Positions 36,901 to 45,834 of a stretch of 64,000 nt of DNA are shown piece after piece; positions within the stretch are counted from its first letter, which is position 1; every line of letters starts with the position of its first letter. Where the stretch lies: assembly GCA_900315935.1 (NCBI GenBank), contig ONBB01000005.1, positions 31,317-95,316 on the forward strand, written 5' to 3'. The stretch comes from an uncultured Bacteroidales bacterium (GTDB taxonomy: Bacteria; Bacteroidota; Bacteroidia; Bacteroidales; P3). The notes under the pieces are model-generated. The model made no database searches, was not told the DNA's origin, and saw nothing but the letters and a program-made list of their open reading frames with translations. The position numbers were made by a program, and so were the translations under genes.

Positions 36901-38205
36901 ATGAACATCGTAGCCATCGTCGGACGCCCCAATGTGGGCAAGTCCACCCTCTTCAATCGCCTCACCGAAAGCCGCGACGCCATCGTCGACTCCACCGCCG
37001 GCGTAACGCGCGACCGCCAGTACGGCCACTCCGACTGGAACGGCAAGCACTTCTCCGTCATCGACACCGGCGGCTACGTCATGGGCGGCGACGACGAGTT
37101 CGAGCAGGAAATCCGCCGACAGGTCTCCCTGGCCATCGACGAGGCCGACACCATCCTCTTCCTCGTCGACGCACGCGAGGGGCTCACCCCCATGGACGAG
37201 GACGTGGCCGACATGCTGCGCAAGCAACCCAAGCCCGTGGTGCTGGCCGTCAACAAGGTGGACAACTCGGAGCAGATGAACACCCTGGGCGAGTTCTACG
37301 CCCTCGGCCTCGGCGACCCCTACCCCATCGCCGGCATCACCGGCAGCGGCACGGGCGAACTGCTCGACGCCCTGGTCAAGGACTTCCGCGAGGGCGACCC
37401 CGAACCCGAGGACGGCCTGCCCCGCATCGCCATCGTAGGACGCCCCAACGTGGGCAAGAGCTCGTTCATCAATATGATTACCGGCGAGCACCGTTCGGTG
37501 GTAACCCCCATCGCCGGCACCACGCGCGACTCGGTCTACAGCCGCTACAACCTCTTCGGCTTCGACTTCAACTTCGTCGACACCGCCGGCCTGCGCCGCA
37601 AGGCCAAGGTAACCGAGAACCTCGAGTTCTACTCCGTCCTGCGTTCGGTGCGCGCCATCGAGGCCGCCGACGTCTGCATCCTCATGCTCGACGCCAGCCA
37701 GGGCCTCGAGCAGCAGGACCTCAACATCTTCTCCCTCATCCAGCGCAACCACAAGGGTGTGGTCATCGTGGTCAACAAGTGGGACCTCGTCGAGAAAGAC
37801 CACAACACGCACCGCGACTTCGAGCAGCTCATCCGCGAGCGCATCGCCCCGTTCGACGACGTGCCCATCGTCTTCACCTCGGTCATCAACAAGCAGCGCA
37901 TCTTCAAGGTGCTCGAAACCGCCCGCGCGGTCTACGAGGCCCGCAGCCGCCGCATCTCCACCGCCGAGCTCAACGACGCCCTCCTGCCCATCGTCAAGGA
38001 GCAGAACCCGCCACCCGCCTACAAAGGCAAGTGGGTAAAAATCAAATACATCACCCAGCTACCCACCCCCTACCCCCAGTTCGTCTTTTTCTGCAACCTG
38101 CCGCAGTACGTCCGCGACCCCTACAAACGTTTCGTCGAGAACCGCCTGCGCGAGATGTGGGACTTCCACGGCGTGCCAATGACCATCTATTTCCGCGCCA
38201 AATAA
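36901..38205 (+). CDS. der: ribosome biogenesis GTPase Der (EngA)
   Basis: The start at 36901 directly follows the previous stop and opens [16 protein letters not shown]. The 434-residue protein has two G domains in tandem: GRPNVGKST (residues 8-16) with DTGG and NKVD, and GRPNVGKSS (about residue 180) with DTAG and NKWD. A C-terminal KH-like domain follows. It acts in assembly of the 50S subunit. Length and motif order are normal. It lies at the end of the unit beginning at 34023. Confidence 0.97.
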   Translation: MNIVAIVGRPNVGKSTLFNRLTESRDAIVDSTAGVTRDRQYGHSDWNGKHFSVIDTGGYVMGGDDEFEQEIRRQVSLAIDEADTILFLVDAREGLTPMDEDVADMLRKQPKPVVLAVNKVDNSEQMNTLGEFYALGLGDPYPIAGITGSGTGELLDALVKDFREGDPEPEDGLPRIAIVGRPNVGKSSFINMITGEHRSVVTPIAGTTRDSVYSRYNLFGFDFNFVDTAGLRRKAKVTENLEFYSVLRSVRAIEAADVCILMLDASQGLEQQDLNIFSLIQRNHKGVVIVVNKWDLVEKDHNTHRDFEQLIRERIAPFDDVPIVFTSVINKQRIFKVLETARAVYEARSRRISTAELNDALLPIVKEQNPPPAYKGKWVKIKYITQLPTPYPQFVFFCNLPQYVRDPYKRFVENRLREMWDFHGVPMTIYFRAK

Positions 38206-38209
38206 TCCG

Positions 38210-38226
38210 TTGGCACGGAAATTGCA
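38210..38226 (+). promoter_or_regulatory. sigma-54 (RpoN) promoter for trxA
   Basis: TTGGCACGGAAATTGCA matches the -24/-12 consensus TGGCACG-N4-TTGCA exactly, with 10 bases between the invariant GG (38212-38213) and GC (38224-38225). It starts 5 bases after the der stop and lies 61-77 bases upstream of the trxA start. Confidence 0.85.
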
Positions 38227-38286
38227 GCACACATTTTGCCAGTGCACTGGTAAAAATTCATTAAACAACAAAAAAAACATAACATT

Positions 38287-38592
38287 ATGAAGATCACAGA
38301 ACAAAACTTCGACAGCATCATCGCCGGCGGCCCCGCCATGATTGACTTCGGCGCCACCTGGTGCGGTCCCTGCAAAGCCCTCGCTCCCCGCATCGAAGAG
38401 CTTGAGAAAGAATACGAAGGCCGCATCGCCATCGGCACCGCCGACGTCGACGAGTGCTCCGAGCTCTCGGCCCGCTTCCGCATCCGCAACGTCCCCACCG
38501 TCCTCTTCTTCAAAGGCGGCGAAGTGGTCGACAAATCGGTCGGACTGGTCGCCAAGGAGACCCTCGCCGAGAAACTCAACGCTCTGCTGTAA
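38287..38592 (+). CDS. trxA: thioredoxin
   Basis: The 101-residue cytoplasmic protein has the redox motif WCGPCK at residues 25-30 and the cis-proline segment NVPTVLFF near residue 73. It reduces protein disulfides. The start fits the thioredoxin fold (MKITEQNFDSIIAGG). It has its own sigma-54 type promoter and is followed by two hairpins, so it appears to be a single-gene unit regulated apart from der. Confidence 0.96.
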   Translation: MKITEQNFDSIIAGGPAMIDFGATWCGPCKALAPRIEELEKEYEGRIAIGTADVDECSELSARFRIRNVPTVLFFKGGEVVDKSVGLVAKETLAEKLNALL

Positions 38593-38600
38593 AAAAAAAA

Positions 38601-38706
38601 CGACTGGAAGGATATGTAACATTAGGGTACCATATCCTTCCACAGTCGAACTATTCCCCTAGAGAACCCCTACCGAGTACCTAGAGAACCCCAACCCTCT
38701 AGGTAC
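38601..38706. repeat. double-hairpin element related to the 67-bp repeat
   Basis: Hairpin 1 (38601-38648) pairs CGACTG plus GAAGGATATG with CATATCCTTC, a CA bulge and CAGTCG. Hairpin 2 (38677-38706) has perfect 10-bp arms GTACCTAGAG and CTCTAGGTAC around a 10-base loop, followed by CCGGTTTT. The motifs CTGGAAGGATATG and, on the minus strand, TTCTCTAGGGGAA also occur in the 67-bp repeats. It may terminate trxA. Confidence 0.7.
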
Positions 38707-38738
38707 CCGGTTTTGAAAATTTAAGTTAAAAACACACC

Positions 38739-39668
38739 TTGAACCTCGACCACATACACCGCTACCGCACACTCGACCTGTACGCACGGCAAGTCGTCGA
38801 GGGTTTCATCACGGGCCGCCACCGCAGCCCCTTCCACGGCTTCTCGGCCGAATTCTCCGACTACCGCCAGTACAACCCCGGCGAGTCGACCCGCAACATC
38901 GACTATCGCCTCTATGGCCGCACCGACCGCCTCTACGTCAAGCAGTTTGAAGAGGAGACCAACCTCCGCTGCCAGTTGGTGATTGACCGCAGCGGCTCGA
39001 TGCTCTTCCCCACGGAGCGCCACGGCGACCCAGAGCACCCCAACAAGCTGACCTTCAGCGCCTACGCCGCCGCTGTGCTGATTGAACTGCTGCACCGCCA
39101 GCGCGACGCCTTCGGCCTCACCCTCCTTGCGCCGCAAATCGAGTTGCAGACCCCATGCCGCTCCAACCGCCTGCACCAGCAATACCTGCTCGGCGAGCTG
39201 GACTCCCTCCTCCAACCCATCGACACCTCCTCTCCGCTCACGCCCCAATCCTCACTCTCCCAAAGCCTCCACCTCGTCGCCGAGCAGCTGCACCGCCGCT
39301 CGCTCGTGGCCATATTCACCGACGCCCTCGTCCGCGACGACCAGCGCGAACCCCTCTTCGACGCCCTGCGCCACCTGCGCCACAACAAGCACGAGGTCAT
39401 TCTCTTCCACACCTACCACTCCGACCTCGAGGTCAACCTCGACTACGGCGACCGCCCCACCCTCTTCATCGACCTCGAAAGCGGCCGCCAGCTCAAGCTC
39501 ACCCCCACCCAAATCGCCGACCGCTACCGGCAAACCACACGCGAACTCTTCGCCGACCTGCAGCAGCACGCCCTGCAGTACCGCATCGACTACCAGCCCG
39601 TCGACGTGGGCCTCGGTTTCCACCAGGTCATGCTGCCCTTCCTCCTGAAACGAAACAAATCAAAATAA
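38739..39668 (+). CDS. DUF58 domain protein (MoxR-associated type)
   Basis: The 309-residue product starts with TTG at 38739, since no ATG or GTG fits the conserved N-terminus (NLDHIHRYRTLDLYARQVVEG). The DUF58 signature is PGESTRNIDYRLYGRTDRLY followed by VKQFEEE. A MIDAS-like VIDRSGSM marks a von Willebrand A fold. Such proteins usually work with a MoxR AAA ATPase, but none is in this window. The M20 peptidase gene starts 9 bases after its stop. Confidence 0.9.
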   Translation: MNLDHIHRYRTLDLYARQVVEGFITGRHRSPFHGFSAEFSDYRQYNPGESTRNIDYRLYGRTDRLYVKQFEEETNLRCQLVIDRSGSMLFPTERHGDPEHPNKLTFSAYAAAVLIELLHRQRDAFGLTLLAPQIELQTPCRSNRLHQQYLLGELDSLLQPIDTSSPLTPQSSLSQSLHLVAEQLHRRSLVAIFTDALVRDDQREPLFDALRHLRHNKHEVILFHTYHSDLEVNLDYGDRPTLFIDLESGRQLKLTPTQIADRYRQTTRELFADLQQHALQYRIDYQPVDVGLGFHQVMLPFLLKRNKSK

Positions 39669-39677
39669 TATAATACA

Positions 39678-41033
39678 ATGAAACAATACATCGAACAGAA
39701 CCGCGACCGCTTCCTCGAGGAGCTCTTCTCCCTGATCCGCATCCCCTCCATCAGCTCCGAGTCCGAGCACAAGCCCGACATGCTGCGCTGCGCCGAGCGC
39801 TGGAAAGAGCTGCTGCTCGAGGCCGGCGCCGACCGTGCCGAAGTGATGCCCACCGACGGCAACCCCGTGGTCTATGGCGAGAAGACCATCGACCCCGCCA
39901 AGCCCACCGTGCTGGTCTACGGCCACTACGACGTGATGCCCGTGGCTCCGCTCGACCTCTGGCGCACCGACCCCTTCGAGCCCGTGGTCAAGGACGGCCG
40001 CATCTGGGCCCGTGGCGCCGACGACGACAAGGGACAGTCCTTCATGCACGCCAAGGCATTCGAGTACATGGTGCGCACCGGCAACCTCCCCTGCAACGTC
40101 AAGTTCATGCTCGAGGGCGAGGAGGAAATCGGCTCCGGCAGCCTCTACGGCTTCTGCGAGAAGAACAAGGATCTGCTCAAGGCCGACATCATCCTGGTGA
40201 GCGACACCTCTATGATTGCCCCCGACGTGCCCAGCATCACCAGCGGCCTGCGCGGCCTCTGCTACTGGGATGTCGAGGTTACCGGCCCCGACCACGACCT
40301 GCACTCCGGCCTCTTCGGCGGCGCCGTGGCCAATCCCATCAACGTGCTCTGCAAAATGATTGCCGACCTGCACGACGAGAACGGCCACATCACCATCCCC
40401 GGCTTCTACGACGACGTGCTGGTCCTCTCCGACCAGGAGCGCGCCCTCATGGCCCAGGCCCCCTTCGACGAGGCCGGCTACAAGCGCGACCTCGGCGTCC
40501 GCGCCCTGCACGGCGAGAAGGGCTTCTCCACCAAGGAGCGCACCGGCATACGCCCCTGCCTGGACGTGTGCGGCATTTGGGGCGGCCACACCGGCGAGGG
40601 CTCCAAGACCGTCCTCCCCTCCAAGGCTTACGCCAAGATAAGCACCCGCCTGGTGGCCAACCAGGACTTCGAGAAAATCAGCCGCCAGTTCCAGGAGCAC
40701 TTCGAGGCCGTGGCCCCCGAATACGTAACCGTCAAGGTAACCCCCTCGCACGGCGGCGCCGCCTACGTGGCACCCCTCGAGCTGAAAGCCTACCAGGCCG
40801 CCGAGCGCGCCATGCAGGACACCTACGGCCGCCGGCCCGTGCCCACCCGCAGCGGCGGCTCCATCCCCATCATCGCCGGCTTCGAGAAAATCCTCGGCCT
40901 CAAGAGCATCCTCATGGGCTTCGGCCTCTCCACCGACGACATCCACGCCCCCAACGAGAACTACCCCCTCGAGCAGTTCTTCAAGGGCATTGAGACAATA
41001 CCCCTGTTCTACAAATATTTCGCTGAAAAATAA
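39678..41033 (+). CDS. M20-family dipeptidase
   Basis: The 451-residue zinc peptidase has the metal-binding motifs VLVYGHYDVMPV, ARGADDDKGQ and MLEGEEEIGSGSL, then the dimerisation domain from about residue 195 (VEVTGPDHDLHSGLFGGAV). The C-terminal His ligand region is FGLSTDDIHAPNE. It hydrolyses dipeptides or related acylated amino acids in the cytoplasm. It is followed without a gap by an alanine symporter gene, which suits a peptide and amino-acid catabolising lifestyle. Confidence 0.95.
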   Translation: MKQYIEQNRDRFLEELFSLIRIPSISSESEHKPDMLRCAERWKELLLEAGADRAEVMPTDGNPVVYGEKTIDPAKPTVLVYGHYDVMPVAPLDLWRTDPFEPVVKDGRIWARGADDDKGQSFMHAKAFEYMVRTGNLPCNVKFMLEGEEEIGSGSLYGFCEKNKDLLKADIILVSDTSMIAPDVPSITSGLRGLCYWDVEVTGPDHDLHSGLFGGAVANPINVLCKMIADLHDENGHITIPGFYDDVLVLSDQERALMAQAPFDEAGYKRDLGVRALHGEKGFSTKERTGIRPCLDVCGIWGGHTGEGSKTVLPSKAYAKISTRLVANQDFEKISRQFQEHFEAVAPEYVTVKVTPSHGGAAYVAPLELKAYQAAERAMQDTYGRRPVPTRSGGSIPIIAGFEKILGLKSILMGFGLSTDDIHAPNENYPLEQFFKGIETIPLFYKYFAEK

Positions 41034-42608
41034 ATGCACACCCTCGGCAACTGGATTACCAAGGCCATCCTCACCCTCAACGACTGGGTGTGGAGCCCGG
41101 CGCTGATAGTGCTCTGCCTTGTGGCAGGTCTCTACTTCTCGTTCCGCACCCGTTTCGTGCAGGTGCGCCGCTTCGGCGAGATGTTCCGCCTCCTTTTTGG
41201 CAGTGCCGGCAAGGACAAGAAGAAGCCGGGCATCTCATCGTTCCAGGCATTCGCCATGGCCTTGTCGGGACGTGTCGGCACGGGCAACATCGTCGGCGTG
41301 GCCACCGCCATAGGTTTCGGCGGTCCGGGTGCCATCGTGTGGATGTGGATCATCGCCTTCTTCGGCGCCGGCAGCGCCTTTGTCGAGGCCACCTTGGCGC
41401 AGATTTACAAGGAGAACCACAACGGCCAGTTCCGCGGCGGCCCGGCCTACTACATCGAGAAAGGGCTCCGCAGCCCCTTCTTCGGCTGCCTCTTCGCCGT
41501 GTTGGCGGCGGTGGCCTGCGGCCTATTCCTGCCGCCCATCCACAGCAACAGCATCTCCCTCGGCTTCGCCCGCACGCTGGGTGTCCCCGTATGGGCGGTC
41601 GGCATCGGCGTGGCGCTCCTCCTGGCGCTGGTCATCATCGGCGGCGTCAAGCGCATAGCCAACGTGGCCCAGGTGGTGGCTCCCGTGATGGCGCTGGTCT
41701 ATATCCTGCTGGCCATCATCGTGCTGGCCATCAACTGGCAGCTGGTGCCCGACGTATTCATGCAGATGCTGCGCGGCGCCGTGGGAGTAAACGAAGTGGG
41801 TGGCGCCCTGATTGGCAGCACCATCGCCTGGGGTGTCAAACGCGGCATCTACAGCAACGAGGCCGGCCAGGGCACGGGTGCCATCGTGGCGGCAGCCGCC
41901 AAGGTGAGCCACCCCGTCAAGCAGGGGCTCGTGCAGGCTTTCTCCGTCTACATCGACACCTTGCTGGTCTGCACCGCCACCGCCATGATGATACTGGCCT
42001 GCAAGACATACAACATCATCGACACCGTGCAGCACACCCCTACCGGCGCCGTGGTTACCTACCTGCAGCAGAACCCCCTCGCGCCGGAGGGTGAGCCCGG
42101 CATCTTCTACACCACCAATGCCCTCGGCACCGTCATCGGCTCCAACGCCGGCGACATCGTCATCTCCATCGCCCTCTTCTTCTTCGCCTTCACCACCATC
42201 ATGGCCTACTACTACTATGCCGAGACCAACCTGGTCTACCTCTTCAACCGCTGGCGCCGCCGCCAGTACCGCAAGCACCCCGAACAGCTCGCGCAGCTGG
42301 AGGCCGAAGACCTGCGGTTTGGCGACGACCGCAGCGAGAAGGTGGTCGTATGGGCACTGCGTATCGGTACGATTGGCGCCGTCCTGATTGGCTCGCTCAT
42401 GGGCAGTGGCTTGGTATGGACACTGGGCGACATCGGCGTCGGCACCATGGCCTGGATCAACGTCATTGCCATCCTACTCCTCTCGCCCAAAGCCATCCGT
42501 GCACTGCGCGACTACGAGCGGCAGAAGAAGCAGGGCCTCGAGCCGCGCTTCGACCCCAAAGCGCTGAACATCGAAGGCACAGAATACTGGCAAAACGAAC
42601 AACAATAA
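41034..42608 (+). CDS. alanine:cation symporter (AGCS family)
   Basis: The 524-residue inner membrane protein has about eleven hydrophobic segments and the AGCS signatures ALSGRVGTGNIVGVATAI and GSTIAWGVKRGIYSNEAGQGTG. It imports alanine or glycine with Na+ or H+. The start codon follows the M20 peptidase stop directly. Uptake of amino acids fits with the peptidase before it and the glutamate-synthase-like fusion after it. Confidence 0.94.
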   Translation: MHTLGNWITKAILTLNDWVWSPALIVLCLVAGLYFSFRTRFVQVRRFGEMFRLLFGSAGKDKKKPGISSFQAFAMALSGRVGTGNIVGVATAIGFGGPGAIVWMWIIAFFGAGSAFVEATLAQIYKENHNGQFRGGPAYYIEKGLRSPFFGCLFAVLAAVACGLFLPPIHSNSISLGFARTLGVPVWAVGIGVALLLALVIIGGVKRIANVAQVVAPVMALVYILLAIIVLAINWQLVPDVFMQMLRGAVGVNEVGGALIGSTIAWGVKRGIYSNEAGQGTGAIVAAAAKVSHPVKQGLVQAFSVYIDTLLVCTATAMMILACKTYNIIDTVQHTPTGAVVTYLQQNPLAPEGEPGIFYTTNALGTVIGSNAGDIVISIALFFFAFTTIMAYYYYAETNLVYLFNRWRRRQYRKHPEQLAQLEAEDLRFGDDRSEKVVVWALRIGTIGAVLIGSLMGSGLVWTLGDIGVGTMAWINVIAILLLSPKAIRALRDYERQKKQGLEPRFDPKALNIEGTEYWQNEQQ

Positions 42609-42623
42609 TACCAAATAAACAAC

Positions 42624-44936
42624 ATGTACGAAATCATCAGCAAGCGACTGCTCAACACCAACGATATCTACCGTATGGAAATCCACGCCCCGTGGATATC
42701 GCTCAGCGGCCAACCCGGACAGTTTGTCATCGTCATACCCCATGAAAAGGGCGAGCGCATACCGCTCACCATCAGCGACATCGTATACCAGCGGCAGTCC
42801 ATCGTCATCGTATTCCAGGTCGTAGGCGAAACCACGCGCCAGCTGGCCGCCATGAACGAGGGCGAAGACCTCTACACCATCGTGGGTCCCCTGGGCAATC
42901 CCAGCGAGCTCATCGAGGAGCATGCCAAAGGCGAGCTGAAACGCCTGCTGTTCGTGGCCGGTGGCGTCGGCATCGCGCCGGTGTTCCCCCAGGTGAAGTG
43001 GGCCTTCCGCCAGGGCATCCCCACCGATGTCATCATCGGCGCCCGCTCCAAGGACCTCCTTTTCTACGAGGACGAGCTGCGCGCCGTGTGCCACAACCTG
43101 CACATCATGACCGACGACGGCACCTATGGCGAGCAGGGCTTGGTTACGGCCAAAGTCGACCAACTCTGCCAGAGCGGCATCGAGTACTCCCACTGCGTGG
43201 CCATCGGCCCGCTGCCGATGATGAAGTTCGTCAGCCTCACGACCAAGAAATACAACCTACCGACCATCGTGAGCCTCAACTGCATGATGGTGGACGGCAC
43301 GGGCATGTGCGGTGCCTGCCGCGTGCGCGTGGGCGACGAGGTCAAATTCTGTTGCGTGGACGGGCCGGAATTCGACGGCCACCTCGTCGACTTCGACGAA
43401 GCCGCCCGCAAGCTCAAAGACCCCGACCAGCGCCGCTACCGCATCGCCACCGCCGAAAGTGGCCACCACTGCAACCTCAAAGACGCCGTCGACGAGGCTG
43501 TAGGGACGCAGCGTGCTGCGTCCGCAAGCAACGAGATGCCTACTACGGACACGGCACGCCGTGTCCCTACCAGACAGAAACCGAGAGAACAAGAACCTTC
43601 TGTCAGAGCACGCAACTTCGACGAAGTCTCCTTCGGCCTCACCGAGCGGCAGGCCATCCTCGAAGCCAACCGCTGCCTCCAGTGCAAAAAGCCGCGCTGC
43701 GTGGAAGCCTGCCCCGTGGGCATCAACATACCCCACTTCATACAGAACATCAAGGACGAGAACTTCAACCAAGCCTACGTAACCATCAGCCGCGACTCGG
43801 CCCTGCCCGCCGTCTGCGGCCGCGTATGCCCGCAAGAGAACCAGTGCGAAGGCAGCTGCATCATGGGCGTCAAGTCCGACCCCATCGCCATCGGAGCCCT
43901 CGAGCGTTTCGTGGCCGACAACCACCGCGAGAAGTCCAAGCCCCAGTCCCAGTGCTACCCCGCCGGCCGCAAGGTGGCGGTGGTCGGCAGCGGCCCCAGC
44001 GGCCTCACCTGCGCCGGCGACCTCGCCAAGCAGGGCTACCAGGTAACCGTCTTCGAGGCATTGCACCACGCCGGCGGCGTGCTCGTCTACGGCATCCCCG
44101 AATTCCGCCTGCCCAAGCAGCGGGTGGTGGAACCCGAAATCGACAACCTGCGCCGCCTGGGCGTGGAGATACGCACCAACGTCATCATCGGCAAGAGCAT
44201 CACTATCGACCAGCTCTTCAACGACATGGAGTACGACGCCGTCTACATCGCCTCGGGCGCCGGCCTGCCCAAGTTCATGGGCATCCCCGGAGAGACCCTC
44301 ATCGGCGTCATCAGCGCCAACGAGCTGCTGACCCGCACCAACCTCATGCACGGCTACAACCAGGAGTACGACACACCCATCTACCTCGGCAAGAAGGTGA
44401 TAGTGGTGGGCGGAGGCAACGTGGCCATGGACGCCGCCCGCACCGCCCTGCGACTGGGCAGCGAGGTAACCGTCGTCTACCGCCGCGGCCAGCAGGACAT
44501 GCCCGCGCGGCGCGAAGAGGTGCACCACGCCATCGAGGAGGGCGTGCAGTTCCTGTTCCAGACCGCCCCTGTCGAGGTGCTCGGCAACGAGGACGGCAGC
44601 GTCCGCGCGCTCCGATGCGTCAAGATGGAGATGGGTGCGCCCGACGAACGCGGACGCCGCGCCTTCAAAGCCATCGAGGGCAGCGAGGTGGACATCGAGG
44701 CCGACACCATCGTGGCCGCCCTCGGCACCAGCCCCAACCCCCTCATCCGCACCACCACCCCCGGCCTGCAGTGCGAGCCCTGGGGCGGCATCAAGACCGA
44801 CGAGCACGGGCAGACCAGCCGCAAATACATATTCGCCGGAGGCGACGCCGTCAGCGGTGCCGCCACCGTGATCCTCGCCATGGGCGCCGGCCGCAAAGCC
44901 GCCCGTGCCATCATGGACACCCTGGGAGAACGGTAG
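42624..44936 (+). CDS. fused ferredoxin-NADP reductase subunit and NADPH-dependent glutamate synthase small-chain homologue (NfnAB-like)
   Basis: The 770-residue protein joins two modules. Residues 1-285 are a PyrK/NfnA-type FAD/NAD domain with a [2Fe-2S] cysteine cluster (CMMVDGTGMCGAC...CC). Residues 330-770 are a GltD/NfnB-type module with two [4Fe-4S] motifs (CLQCKKPRCVEACP; CGRVCPQENQCEGSC) and FAD and NAD(P) Rossmann motifs (VVGSGPSGLTCAG; VVGGGNVAMDA). It probably exchanges electrons among NADH, NADPH and ferredoxin, useful in fermentation. The linker (about residues 293-316) is encoded by a palindromic repeat, 43500-43570. It starts 15 bases after the symporter gene. Confidence 0.9.
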   Translation: MYEIISKRLLNTNDIYRMEIHAPWISLSGQPGQFVIVIPHEKGERIPLTISDIVYQRQSIVIVFQVVGETTRQLAAMNEGEDLYTIVGPLGNPSELIEEHAKGELKRLLFVAGGVGIAPVFPQVKWAFRQGIPTDVIIGARSKDLLFYEDELRAVCHNLHIMTDDGTYGEQGLVTAKVDQLCQSGIEYSHCVAIGPLPMMKFVSLTTKKYNLPTIVSLNCMMVDGTGMCGACRVRVGDEVKFCCVDGPEFDGHLVDFDEAARKLKDPDQRRYRIATAESGHHCNLKDAVDEAVGTQRAASASNEMPTTDTARRVPTRQKPREQEPSVRARNFDEVSFGLTERQAILEANRCLQCKKPRCVEACPVGINIPHFIQNIKDENFNQAYVTISRDSALPAVCGRVCPQENQCEGSCIMGVKSDPIAIGALERFVADNHREKSKPQSQCYPAGRKVAVVGSGPSGLTCAGDLAKQGYQVTVFEALHHAGGVLVYGIPEFRLPKQRVVEPEIDNLRRLGVEIRTNVIIGKSITIDQLFNDMEYDAVYIASGAGLPKFMGIPGETLIGVISANELLTRTNLMHGYNQEYDTPIYLGKKVIVVGGGNVAMDAARTALRLGSEVTVVYRRGQQDMPARREEVHHAIEEGVQFLFQTAPVEVLGNEDGSVRALRCVKMEMGAPDERGRRAFKAIEGSEVDIEADTIVAALGTSPNPLIRTTTPGLQCEPWGGIKTDEHGQTSRKYIFAGGDAVSGAATVILAMGAGRKAARAIMDTLGER
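43500..43570. repeat. double-palindrome REP-like element inside a coding region
   Basis: GTAGGGACGCAGCGTGCTGC then GTCC forms one imperfect palindrome; GGACACGGCACGCCGTGTCC forms another, ending CTAC. The outer ends GTAGGGAC and GTCCCTAC are inverted repeats. The 71 bases are translated in frame as the linker of the NfnAB-like fusion (VGTQRAASASNEM then PTTDTARRVPT). Confidence 0.85.
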
Positions 44937-44983
44937 GGCATTGGTCGCTTATTGTATTTTCAGCGCATGTGAAGTTTTTTTCG

Positions 44984-44991
44984 TATCTTTG
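44984..44991 (+). promoter_or_regulatory. -7 promoter element of the restriction-modification island
   Basis: TATCTTTG followed by CACC, 20 bases upstream of the ATG at 45012. A TTTT lies at about the -33 position. Confidence 0.7.
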
Positions 44992-45011
44992 CACCGTCAA
45001 ATAAAGCTGTG

Positions 45012-45710
45012 ATGGATCAGAATAATCAGAATAATCAGAATAATCAGAATAATCGGAGTATTCAGAATAATCAGAGTTTTCAGAGTAATCTGAATAATCA
45101 GAATATTCAGAACATTCAGAATAACCAGAATAGCCAGAATAACCAGAAGCACACATTCCTCCCCCGGCGCGGACATTACCGCCAGCTGCGGGTCTACCAG
45201 GTGGCCGAGATTATCTATGACATCACCTACCATTTCACCCACCAGTACCTCGGCCACGGCGACCGCACCGTGGACCAGATGGTGCAGGCCGCCCGCAGCG
45301 GCAAGCAGAATATCGCCGAGGGCAACCAGGCGGCGACCACCTCGTCCGAGACCGAGATAAAGCTCACCAATGTGGCCAAGGCCAGCCTGGAGGAGCTGCT
45401 GGACGACTATGAGGACTATCTGCGCGTGCGCGGCCTGCAGAAGTGGGGCGCACTTCATCCCCGCTACGACAAACTGCGTCAGTACGCCCGGAGCGAGGAA
45501 CTCATGAAAGACTACGCCACAGCCATCCGCCGCATGAACGACGAGGAGATGGCCAACCTCTGCATCACCCTCATCCACCAGGCCACCTACATGCTCCACC
45601 GGCTACTGGAGACCATGCAGACCCGATTCGTCACCGAAGGCGGCATCAAAGAACGCATGTACCAAGCCCGCACCGCCTACCGCAACAACCAAAACAACCC
45701 AGGAAAATAG
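45012..45710 (+). CDS. four-helix-bundle (suffix-domain type) protein with repeat-encoded N-terminus
   Basis: Starting at ATG 45012 the product has 232 residues; a GTG lies one codon earlier. Residues 1-46 are Asn/Gln-rich (repeats of NNQ) and are encoded by 9-bp tandem repeats. The rest is helical and matches the four-helix-bundle family near S23/IVP proteins: YRQLRVYQVAEIIYDITYHF, DRTVDQMVQAARSGKQNIAEG, LEELLDDYEDYLRVRGLQ. Such proteins are found beside DNA-modification and retroelement genes, but their role is not known to me. It is the first gene of the type III restriction-modification island and shares its promoter region. Confidence 0.85.
   Translation: MDQNNQNNQNNQNNRSIQNNQSFQSNLNNQNIQNIQNNQNSQNNQKHTFLPRRGHYRQLRVYQVAEIIYDITYHFTHQYLGHGDRTVDQMVQAARSGKQNIAEGNQAATTSSETEIKLTNVAKASLEELLDDYEDYLRVRGLQKWGALHPRYDKLRQYARSEELMKDYATAIRRMNDEEMANLCITLIHQATYMLHRLLETMQTRFVTEGGIKERMYQARTAYRNNQNNPGK
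45018..45147. repeat. 9-bp CAGAATAAT tandem repeats in the 5' end of the helix-bundle gene
   Basis: About fourteen units close to CAGAATAAT follow the start codon. As 9 is a multiple of 3, unit gain or loss would change protein length but not frame. Related units occur at 45711-45769, 46187-46220, 48056-48110 and (reverse orientation) 48831-48872. Confidence 0.92.
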
Positions 45711-45769
45711 AGTAATCAGAATACTCTGAAGATTCAGAATAATTAGAACACTCAGAATAATCAGAAAAC
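45711..45769. repeat. degenerate 9-bp repeats between the helix-bundle gene and mod
   Basis: Units such as CAGAATACT, CAGAATAAT and CTCAGAATAATCAG begin directly at the stop codon of the helix-bundle gene. They match the array in its 5' end. Confidence 0.8.
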
Positions 45770-45834
45770 CAAAAAAGTAAGAAAAGAAAGAAAAGAAACA
45801 TATTATTAACATAAGCGTTTGCTGTTTGTTCCGA

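Noticed and set aside
44920-44942. Fifth copy of the 67-bp repeat
   Set aside because: Only GAACGGTAGGG is shared and it lies across the stop codon of the NfnAB-like gene; the rest does not match.
45018-45147. CRISPR array
   Set aside because: The units are contiguous 9-mers without spacers, lie inside a gene, and no cas genes are near.
44911-45156. Minus-strand Ser/Tyr/Asp repeat protein
   Set aside because: It is only the reverse reading of the NNQ-encoding DNA repeats and has no upstream signals.
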